Below are positions 23,201 through 35,200 of a stretch of DNA of 64,000 bases, one piece after another (position 1 is the first letter of the stretch; every line of letters starts with the position of its first letter). The stretch is taken from positions 1,330,888 to 1,394,887 of the forward strand of contig JAJLRJ010000002.1 of the NCBI GenBank assembly GCA_024195265.1, given 5' to 3'. The DNA comes from Dendrophyllia cribrosa. Taxonomy: Eukaryota > Cnidaria > Anthozoa > Scleractinia > Dendrophylliidae. A program made the translations under genes and the position numbers. The notes below the pieces were generated by a model. That model did not search any database. It had not been told where the DNA came from and saw nothing but the letters and a program-made list of their open reading frames with translations.

Positions 23201-26200
23201 AAACATTTTCAACCAAGTAAAATAAAATAAGAAATTCTTGGTTAGCTATAAATCCTGGATTAGCAATACTTTTATTTGCACAGAACTAACAAAAAAGTTC
23301 AGAAAATAGTAATTTTAGTTACCTCCTCTTCATCATCTTCATCATCTGTTATTATAATGTCTTCTACATCATCAACTGCAGGAAATCACCAAACAGAATC
23401 CATGACTATGTTAATGATCTTACATTGTTAGTATGTAAAATTATGTTTCTTTTGACATCTTAAAGTGCCCCTGTGATCAAATTTTGAACTGTGACAAGAA
23501 AAATATAAAACTCTCCACCTCTTAAAGTAGACACTAATTTAAGCCAGAGAAGAACCATGAAATTAATTATAAATGAGAAATACAACAGCTATGCGATGGA
23601 AAAACCTAAACCTGTCAACGTGTAGGAACGTTACATGTATAACCTCAGTGAAAAAAAAAATGTAAAGTACAATAATGTAATATTAATAAAAGTTTGTATT
23701 GGAGTCAATTCAATAAAACTTTTACAAGTGTAACTTACAAGTGTAGCCATTGTTTTAGAGGTTGAAAACAATAGTTACACTTGTAAATTACACTTGTAAA
23801 AGTTTTATTGAATTGACCCCTGGTCAGAACTAAGAGTGGAGCTTCCTACAATGTATGTCATTTATAGGGATGTTCCTTGTACAATAACTTTTCTGGTTAT
23901 AAATCTACATGTTTGTTTGCATGTTGTATAGCGTAAATGCTTTTGTCATTTGCACCATTTCTTCATGTAAAAGCTGGTTGAGGTTCCGTCTTAAAGCATC
24001 ATTATGAAAATTTACTCAGTTTTTTATTCGCTCGCAAATATGAGAATAGGACAAAACAACAGTTAGCTTCTATCTTGCTATAATGGCCTTCTCATTAATA
24101 TGGAAAAGTTGAAGTCCAGGCAACTAATGTTAACTGGAAATAACTTGTGCAGTCGATTAGCCATTTTTAGAGCCGAAAGGATTTTGCATTAACCGAAAAA
24201 AAAAAATGGAATTAAAACTCTTAAACGTTATTTCTGGGACAGAAATAATTCCTTGGAGATCATTTTGGGGTCAGTGTGAAAAAAAATTGGGGATCATTTG
24301 GGATAGTGGATCATTTCAGGTTGTGTTAAAGTCGATTTGGGGATCATTTCGGAGTTGGGGATTATTTGGGGTAGGGGATCATTCCAGGTCGTGCACATAT
24401 CACTGGCAGAGTCAATAATGGAGACATGTCATGTAGTTCTGACTTTTGTATCTGTGGACCAAATCCCATGGTGTGACCATTCAAATGAAACCTCTTTGGC
24501 ACTACTTTTGCACGGTGCCATTAATTGCTTTTCAATACTTTAGAAAATTAAATTAGGATTTTCCTTAAATTTTGATGTTTAGCACTCTTGGGAGTTAAAA
24601 GGTAAACTAATTGCCCATGCAGTGGTTTCATTAGACAATGACACCTGCAGGAGCTCCGACAGCATTGTATTATTTTAAACTCAAGCAAGCACCTACATTG
24701 TACTTTGTCCTACGTGTAATTTCCACTCAAATGCTTACAAACTATGCTTGGATAGTTGAATATGTGGCTCATTAGTAAAACACCTGCTATTGAATAATAT
24801 TGAATATTAAGTTCTTTACCTTCTTGTACCTCCTGTAATTCTTTTCTACGAAGGTCTTCAACAAGCTGTGAAATGACAAACGAGAATGAAAGGCACAGCT
24901 ATTGACATGTGGAGTGTGTGAAATTTTACATGTCTTGATTAATTTTCTTTTTATTAAGTGTTTTCATTTCATCAGAATGATTGAACTGGCTATTAAAAAA
25001 TGTAGGTGCCTGTCACAAACCTGTAGGAAGCATACTGCAATATAGATGTGCATTTACATTGACCTGCTTAAGTACAATTCCATAGTTTTTGGAGACCTGG
25101 TTTGTAATATTCACTGGAGACTGCCACCTTGCATAGAATTACAGACGACTCTCTCTTTGCAACCACTCTCAGAAGTGACTACAGTATCTCCCAAAAATGA
25201 TCACCTTAATGTTATATTATAGAAACCCATTTCAATCAATTGCCAGTCAACCATTGTTTTGAAGAATGTTTCTTCAGCAACCATCTCCCCCTAAACAATC
25301 ACTTTTCCTGATCCCCAGGGCATAGCTTACAAGTGGTTCAGCTATGGCATTAATGTCATGTCACTGACACTTTCATTGCTATCTTGTGTGAGCTGATAAT
25401 TCAGTCATCATTACCTGGCGTGATGTCTTTGTTCTTTCTTCAGCAGACTTCTTTTTCTCCTCTTCCTTTCGTTCTTGGTCAAGTTCCATTTTCTCACGTT
25501 CCTGAACAGTAATTCTGTCACTTCTGTAGAACAAAGCATCATTATTTGTAGCAAATAAGCAAGATGATTCTATCACCAAAGAATAAGCAAGATATTGAGT
25601 TGAACATGACAAGATAAATTTTACCTCTATTAGTCTAAGCATACATACATACGCAAACTTTTATTTATAATTGAACTTAAGTGCAGCTAAAGAAGCCTAA
25701 TAATGCCCTTGAACAAAAACAAAAGAAAAAGAAATAACAAGCCAAAAAAAAAGTACATCAAACTAATATTTATACATGTACTTTAATATACCCATGGTGT
25801 ACACAATTTTCTACACTAATAAAAAAACTAACACTGTTTAATCGTATTCTTCAATTCATGTGTAGAATTCCATAGTTCTACATTTGTACAACCAAGTACA
25901 TGTATCTTAAAGAATGAAGACTACATGTACATGTATAAGATTAAGTAATGTTGAAGCTACAGCCATGTATTGTTGTTTATTAGCCAGAACTGAGTCTGTA
26001 GTTGAGATGAATAGTGTAAAGGAAAGAAGCATGCATGGTCCCAATTTTCAAATTCCCCAAAGAATTTGGATTGGGTGGAAGAACAAGCTAAAGATATAAT
26101 ATTACTGTAATTGTTTTGGCTTGCTTTTTAGTAGCTCATGAATTTTAGCAAGCACTATTAATAATTTGTGGAAATAACCAGGAAAGTAGCAGGATACTTT

Positions 26201-29200
26201 TACACATTGTGCAGAAGGAGAAGGAAAGAAAAGGAAGCAACCTGATGGAAACCTTCTCTGCTCTTGTTATTCAGCAGATGTCTTTACCAAAATGTACATG
26301 TACCATATGAAGTTAAGAGAACGAAAACTGCATGAAGTAGTCAAGTGATTTGAAGTCAAAACTGTGCAATATGATCACAAAAATAAACAATAATATAAAT
26401 AAATAAAAATAATAAATAAATAAGTAGGAAATCCACAAAGTGTCTCTTACTTCCACTGTTTTGGATGGATCAAATTGGGAATTGGAAATGTTGGCTTTTG
26501 TGGAGGGATTAAAACTGGCAGGAGTACCTGGAGAAAAACTCTCATAGCAATGGATGAGAACCAACAACAAACTCAACCCACATAATGGCGTCTCCTCCGG
26601 GATAGGCCACATTGGTGGGAGGCGAATGTCTTACCACAGCACCATCCCTGCTCCCTATGGTGTGTTATTCAATAATAATATTGTAATGTTAGGGCTCCAG
26701 TACACATTTAATGCACGCCTCACCTAAGTGAGTCTAACTAGAATGTGGCTTCAACAGTTTTACATGTACTAGTCATAGGAACACTTACTTTCTCACAAAC
26801 ACTGGTTTTAGTCTTGGGTTTGCTTCTTCCTCAGAATCAGTATATTCTTCATACTCTGATGACTGAAACAAAATTAAGCAATGATTTGTAAATAATTATG
26901 ATGTTGATATCAAGAGCAAAAGAACAACAGATGTCCTTTGGGCAACTATCTGAAAGTATCTGGCCATCTAAACCCAAAAAGCTGAAACTTTGGACATTTT
27001 ACTTTGTCAACATCTGTTAAAATGGATACAGTACTGTAAACGCATTGAGATTTTTATAGGTGTGATCCAAACTTTGTTATTATTATTATTATATTAATAT
27101 TATTAATTACAATCATAGGGTGATTATTTAAATGACATTTAGACAGTGTTTAACAAAACCACATTCTAAACCAATTTTGATCTGGTGAACCCCAAGAAGG
27201 CATGTATCACAGACTAGAAAAACACTCAATCACTTATCTACTTAAAGTGGAGGTCCATTAATTATTATTGTCTTAAACTGTGGTCTAAGTTAGACTTCAT
27301 TAGTGTTTTTCATTATTTAAGAGTAAACATAAAAACAGAATGACCCCTACAAATCCCTTCAATTTGTTTCTACAGGATTCTGAATTCTGAAAGTAACAAC
27401 CCCTCTAATGTAACTGCATTCCAACAGTAAAGTTAATTATAATTTAGAGTTTTTGCAATTCCTGAAAGTAATGATCCTCCCAAAAGCAAATGCAAAACAA
27501 AAGTGACAGCTCATCAACCTTAGAAAAACTTTGGAAGAGAAACTATAGAAGGTTTCACAGTCATGGCCAAAAAAAAAACATTTTGAAAGAAGGGCAAATG
27601 TGGTGCAAAACACTGTACAGTGTTTGTATGAGAGTTCAATGTCAAATATATCCAGTAAAATTAAATGTCTGCAAGCTTAAAGGCCCATGTTCACCCAATC
27701 TACTTTGCGTCCCTGTCTGATTTTCGCACAGACGGAAAATAAAAAAATCGACTTGCCAGCCAATCATAACGCTACATTGAACAATTGAACCGTTTCAAAA
27801 CAAAAACACAAGCGCGCACATGTAATTGTGCTGGGAAGCGCATGATGTATGCTTTTGAGTTTCCCATACATTTCTCTGTAAAATTTTCTAGTAAAATTTT
27901 TGACAGTTTTACAGACAAATGTATGGAAAATACAAAAATATATACAAAAGGGTTGCCAGACAGTGTTGCATGCATAAATAAAACACATAATTGTTCAGTG
28001 TCAAGTCTGATAAAGTGTTAGAAATTTAAGAATAAGAATAGTACCACATGTACCTAGTTACATGTTTTTTTTCTATGCATGCAATTCTGTCAACCTTTTT
28101 GTAGGTCTGTTTAACATTATTTTCTACTTGATAATGATACCATAGCGACGTTGGCGTTGAAATGTTGGACATTTTTTTTTGCTAGAAATGTATAAAATAA
28201 TTAAAAGGGAATTAAGATTTTGAACATAAGTTCTTAAAGGAATGATACCTCCTCCTCTTCTTCTTCTTCTTCATCAGATTTTGTTTCATCTTCCAGGTCT
28301 AACAAATCCTAAAAGGTTAAAAAACAACAATGTTACCAAGGTACAGTTAAATAAACAAATCTAGTAGGTATTTTGACCATCAACATGAAAGGGAATTTAA
28401 GGCAGAGGTAGGCTAATGGTGTTCAGTTTGTATTGAATTGTGAGATAAACAGACCGGCTAATTTAAGCTCTTGTCTCTCTCCTTGTGAAGTGTCCGAAGG
28501 CAACACAATTCAATCCACTATGCACACAATCTGCTTTCAACCATGTCTACCTGTCACTGTATTATTGACATTCTTAAATTTTCACGAGGCATGTTTAAAC
28601 TTACTCAATTGATAATTGACATTAGTAATGTACACTGTAGTCCTTACGTCACTAATTCAACAATTTACGTTTAGCATCCACGATGTACATGTACCTCCTT
28701 TAGCACATGAACAATGCATTGATAATTGACATTTATGACATAACACTTATGTATGTCACTAACTGAACATTGATGATTTACTTCATGCAGTATGATGCAA
28801 AGTGTAAATCTATCAGAGAAACCATACACGCAATCTCAAAACTCATCTTATACAAAGTATAAAGTGGAATCAAGTTACAGCATAAAATTTTACAGGATAA
28901 AATTTTATGATTTATATTTCAAGGGAAATAACTGATGGTACCCTTTCAGCCTCCTTTTGTCTTGCTCTTTCTCTGAGCATTGATCTTCTTCGTTCAATGG
29001 CCTAAAGAATAAAATAAAACATATTATCAGCCTATACTGTCAAGTTACATTCTGTATATTAGACTACACAATGACAATTTTAATAAGATACAGTATAAAC
29101 ACTGTAATTCTAAGCACACCAGCCGATTGATAACAAATCAGATCTGTTATGAAACAACATCCATTCTAAATAATAATGTGGATCGAAATGCACCAATAGC

Positions 29201-32200
29201 AATAAACCAGTGTGCCACATGCGCAGGCGATCATAATACTCATTTCGCGGTGTTCCTCGTGTTTGAAATATTACTTCTGATATTTCTACACTTGTGTTTA
29301 GATTTATTGGCATAAATAACAACTATAAGTGGTAGTTGGGCAATGATTTTAACCAAATATAACAATGATTGTGAGAATTACTTTAAGGCATTTTACTGTG
29401 CTCATGTGCTTATTTTGAAGAAGTCAGTAAGAGTTCTTTTCACAGATCCCAGTGGAACTTTAAAAAGACCAACTATTGAAGGGTTGCTGGGTGCTAAAAA
29501 CGGCCCATTGCACATTTTTATCTACATGTAGTAATTTTTTAAGTTTCAACTTTTAGGAAGAAAAATCAAATAAAACAGCAAATTTTGAAACCCTGGACAA
29601 GAATCTGCTGCTTTTACAGCATTTGAAACAGTAAAAATGCTTAAATTCCCAGTTAAATTCTCTGTCAGTAATTTAATATGAGGTTGATTCATGTTCAGAG
29701 CATCAAAATAAGGTGTTGAACGATTTTTCTTCCAAAAAGTTAAGACTTGAAAATTGACCTCAAAATGCCCTTCAATATTAATTTTGTATTATTGGTACTG
29801 AACTGAAACAAGCTCATGTGAGGCTCATGCGAGACAATCGTTTCAGAAGCAAATATTTTTAATGATACACAAACAGGTATCTCCCTTCATGAGCCTCCAT
29901 TGCAAGCTACATGTAGTTCCAGTTTAATAGCAAGAATATGAATATAGTCAATTGTGAAATTGTGTAACAAACCTCTTCATCTAAATCTTCTTCATCACTA
30001 CAAATCAAATAAAAGTTTTAATTAACTGCAATCAGTATTGAAGAAAGAAGGTTCACAGTATTTAAAGGGTACCTCCTACAGACTTAGCTTAATTATTTCT
30101 AATCACACCATTCATGTGTAAAAATAGGTATTTCCCAAATAATGAACAAAAAGAAAATTGGAACCTCCTTCTGCCATTTTAGGGCCATTGGTGTTATATA
30201 CCAATGCGTGTATGAATTTGTCCATGATAAATTAGTTTTTTTGTTTACACAATAACTTGTTTTTTTTTTCAGTTTCTTTGAAGCCTGTTAACATTCTAGG
30301 GGGGTATGAGATGGGGGGATTGAATGATAATTTTACCTGCTTTCTTCCATTCGTTGTACTCCTCTTCTAGGTTCTCGCTCATCCTGTGATATTAAATTAA
30401 GTTGTGATCAATTTATTTACAGTTTTAACTTATACTGTATGACAGCTATTAACAAAAATTAATGTAAAGGACAAGAATGAACCTAGTAACAGACAAGGAG
30501 AAGTACATGTATATGTTGTGGTTCAAATTTTTCTTTGGTTTAAAAATTTTCAACCCAGTTTAATTTTTATTTTCTTTTGTCACAGATTCATTATCATATT
30601 CTGAGACAAAGGAAAACAAAAATCAAACTGGTTTGAAAATTTTTAAACCAAAGAAAAAATTGAACCACAACATATACAAGATCACATGCTGCAACTGCCA
30701 GGACAAATTTGAACATATGACTGACCGAACACAAATGGGCGACAAAAACTGGTGAAGTCAACAATCACATTGCTGAGCACCATTTACACACTTATCACAT
30801 AACAGACTGGGACTCTACAGCTACTTGACTGCGTTACCTTCAGTACGCCGGACTACTATAAATGTCTCAATCTAGACAGTTGGTCTACTAAACTTAGAAT
30901 TAACACCACCGAACTGATGCCAATAGCTACCTGCATCCTACAAATAACTCACAAAGGAACAGAATAGACCAAAACAAACTGAACTCAGTGAAAAATTTGA
31001 CTATCGAAACACCTAAGAAAATTACACTAAAATACATGGATTGAAACAGACCAATTACTGACTTAAGCCTCAACAGACAATAACATCATGGCAAAACCAA
31101 CCAATGACACCAGCAGCCAGACATTAATGGATGGTTTACAATTCACGAGAATTTAGTTTTATCGACTGAGTCGATAAGGTAAATTGACCACCGTAAAAAG
31201 ATTCAAATAGCTGACGTTTCGAGCGCTAGCCCTTCGTCGGAGCGAATCAAGGAATTATGGGTAGTGTGTGGTTTTATATAGTAAGCGGTGGAGCTACGCT
31301 ATTGGTGGAAATTTGGTGATGTGAAAAACAAATGTAGATTAGTTGAATGAAAAGCGTTCGTTGATTCCGTGGGGTTTGAGAGTGCCGATTTGAAAGATGA
31401 TTTTTTGTTCTAGGTTTTTACGGCTTTCTGTGTTACCCTGGTGTAGGGAAAGGCCGCAGATTGTCATGTGTTGTTTAGAATGGTTAGTAAGATTAAAATG
31501 GCGCGCGACTGGTTTGGATGCGTCTTTGTCATTTTTTTCAACGTCTCGGAGATGTTCACGAAAACGGTTGCCCAGTCTCCTTCCTGTTTCACCAATGTAT
31601 ATCTTTTTGCAAAAAGTGCATGTTATGCAGTAGATAACATTTACGGAGGTGCATGTAAAACGATCAGTGATTTTAATAGATCGTTTGGGTCCTGTTATTT
31701 TGTCCGCGTTGTGAATGAAAGGACAAGTGTTACATTGTGTGCGTGTGCATTTGAAAGTTCCCGGTACATCGTCAGATTTCAGTGCGCTCGTAACTAGAAA
31801 GTTGCCTATGTTTTTGTCACGTTTGAATGAAATTAGTGGGGGTTGTGAAAAAATTCTGCCAGTTTCGGGGTCGTTTTGGAGTAATTTGAAATTTTTTAAA
31901 ATGATGCTTTTGACTGTGTTGTTGTGTGGGTGGAAAGTGAGGGTGAATGGAATTCTCTCGTTCTCTTCCATCTGTGGCATTTGTAGTGCTGATTGTCTGT
32001 CGATCTGTTGTGCACGTTGTTGGCCCGTATTAACAACAGAGTCAGGGTACCCACGTTTCTTGAAAAACTGGCACATTTCTTCTGATTTGTTGGAAAAATC
32101 AGAGTCATCACCACATAGACGTCGAAGTCTGAGAAATTGAGAATATGGAATGGCGTTTTTAACGTGCGATGGATGTGAGGATGAATGTAACAGATAACTG

Positions 32201-35200
32201 TGGGAATCTGTAGGTTTGTAGTGCACACTTGTGGATATTCACATGACTCTGACTCACATGACTCTGAAGATTACTTCCCTTCATCTTCTCACAACTCATA
32301 ACATGCCTAAGTTATTGTCAACAACAACAGTTCTTTTCAGAACTACACTAACCCAGACAATCACCTTGACAGACAGCTTTTTACATTATATTGTAACTGC
32401 TAAGGATATAAATTGACACATTATGCCATATTATGGTCAATGTTTGCTAAATTTTGATGAAGTTTTGTCAGCAAAATCAAGGGGCTCAATGCAAGATTGT
32501 CGCAAGTGGCTTTTAAATTAAACTTTGAAAATGCCATAATGCAATTAATAACATCTCATACCTCTTCACCTGATGCTTCTTCATCTCCCATGGCAATCAC
32601 TTCTGGTTCATGTGGTCGGCGCCTATGACCTTCTTCCCTGATAAACCAAAAAGAAAAAGACTGAAGGAAGACTAACAATTTCTTAACCTAAGTTGTAAAT
32701 AAACAAAAAACGATAACACATTTATAAAGCTCAATTTCAATGTGTATATGTTGTTTATTGTTGATTTTAATTTTTCTTTCTCTCAGATTCATTAGCACAA
32801 ACTGAGACAAAGGAAAAAAAAAATCAAACTTACATTTCATCCTCCTCCCCTTTAACCCTTTCTTGAAGTCGCCGCAATCTTCTGTCTGTCTTTTCTGCTT
32901 TCTGGAAAACCTAATAGACAGATACCATATATATGTATATCAGAATCGAAGGCTCCTACATGTACACTGTATGAATTAACTCGTGTATATGGAATGCATT
33001 TTTATACTTAGTGGATGTTGGACTGGGAGTCACAAAGTCACAAATGTAAAATGTGTGTCAAAATCTGGCTTTACAGAGGTTCTGACAGGGTGCGCAGGTG
33101 CGGGACCGCACAATTCCTAAAAATCCGTAAAATCCTGCACAACACTAAAAGACTTATTTAAAATTTTAATTGAAAAAAAAAATAATAAAACAATAATGGA
33201 GACTTGTATAGCGCACATATCACACGTCTCATGGTGCTTTACATACACTTGTGAGAATGAGATCGGACGTCAGCTTATGAAGGCACCTCAGGCAGCCGCT
33301 ATCGGTTGTTGATATCATCTCCCCCACAATGAACAATGTATGGCACTGAGGGTGGTCACAGCCAGAGTTTTGTTACGTCCTCAGTGGTTCTTTTATGTCC
33401 CCATCGGAGACGGGACCGCCATGTCTATGTAGTCATTCAAGCCATGTGAAGGTCTAACCATTTTGCAGATGTCATAGCAAAGGCAGCACCTTCGTCCTCA
33501 GTTATTTTTAAGACCCTGAGTGTTGGTCCGGCCGGGATTCAAACCTGCGACCTCCTACATGTACTCTGCAGACTGGCGCTCTATCAACTGAGCTAACCAG
33601 GTGTTGATTACCAAGCAACAAGTGTCTTTTATTTGGAAAATAGTCGTAATAGTTATTCTAGATGGAGAAAAAGTTGTACGGTCTAAATGTACTGTGCAGA
33701 CGGTCGGGTAACAAGCTTAAGCTTACTGAGTTTCGAGTCGAGTGCTTTGAGTTTGGAGATGAGAAAATAAAAAAGCTTGCCGCTTGATTAATGCTTCAGA
33801 AGACTAACAAAAGGCTGTTTCAAGAAACTTTCACCATCTTACAGTGTACAGTGTAGCTAACTTTACCAACAAGAAAGCATACATCACTGAACAGCAACAT
33901 AATTGGTTTCAGTGTGCTCTCTTTCGCAAGTTTCCTTTTATGTTTGGACTTTAACATGATGATTTACTGTAAGAATCTACATGTATACATTTAAGAGTAA
34001 GATTCTTGCTAATTCTTAGCAAGAATTTATATCAAAATTTTCAAAAAGGAAGGCCAAATGTGTGGCCGTGAAACTTCACGAATTGTATTTTGTTGTTTAC
34101 TAGAGTTTCATGCTAAAAAGGATGCGCATGCCCGCACTATGCAAATTAGTACTATTTTGATTTCAGTGGCAAAGTTTGCAAATTTGCTTTAAATCTTTTA
34201 TGTTCGCCACAAATTGCCATTGGTCCTTTTGAAGACTTCCAATTTTAGTTTTGAAATCATGACATTTTCCTGTCTTGGATGATAAACAAAAGTTTTTTGC
34301 GACCATTCTCTATATTCTTATACATGTATATTACAGAATATGTTCAATTGAACGCAGCCTTAATCAACTGTTAGAAAGCAATACCTTGTCCATTTCCTGT
34401 TCATCAATTTCCCGTTCTTTCACAAATGGCTCTCCCAACACCTCTTCATCCTCCTCCTCCTCATCACTTGAATATTTTGCGTACTCAGGACTAATGTTTA
34501 CAGTGACAAAAGACCAAGTAAATGAATGTGACATTAGCTTATTAATTAATATTCTTTGTCACCTTCCTAATGGCCCTCTATGTAAGTTAGAGCATTATAT
34601 ATTCGATAAAAATCGATAAAATTAGTTAATGATAATTATCGGAAATCGATAAAATTCGATAAAAGGATTCATTGTGAGTAATCTATCTTTATCGATTTTT
34701 CAATTGGCGTTATCGATTTTATTGATAAATATCAATTCCATCTTACAATTTATCGAAACGAAATCAACAAGTTCAAGAGAAGCCGGACAAGGAAACATAA
34801 CATAATTATAACCCGGCACACTCATCGAATGTTTTGTAAATCATGAAGAAAATTGCATAAAAACACAACATGGTCCCTCGTAAATTGCCTGCTTCTCAAC
34901 AAAATTTCTCACAAGCATAAGCGACTATCTTATAGGGTCTTTTCTAGTGCCTTCGAAATCTACTTTTAAAGAGTCACAATCAAACTCTGACTCAACGAAC
35001 ACAGTTTTTAAAAACATAAACCAACGAACAAATATTTAATTCCAATTGATTCCACAACGACAAATAAATCTGATAAAATCAATAACATTGAAACTTCAGC
35101 GTGTAAGTATCGATTTTTATCGACTGATCGATAAAATCAATGACGTTTAATTTCAATTTATTGATTATATCGATTTATCGACTGGTTTTCCGATATTGAT

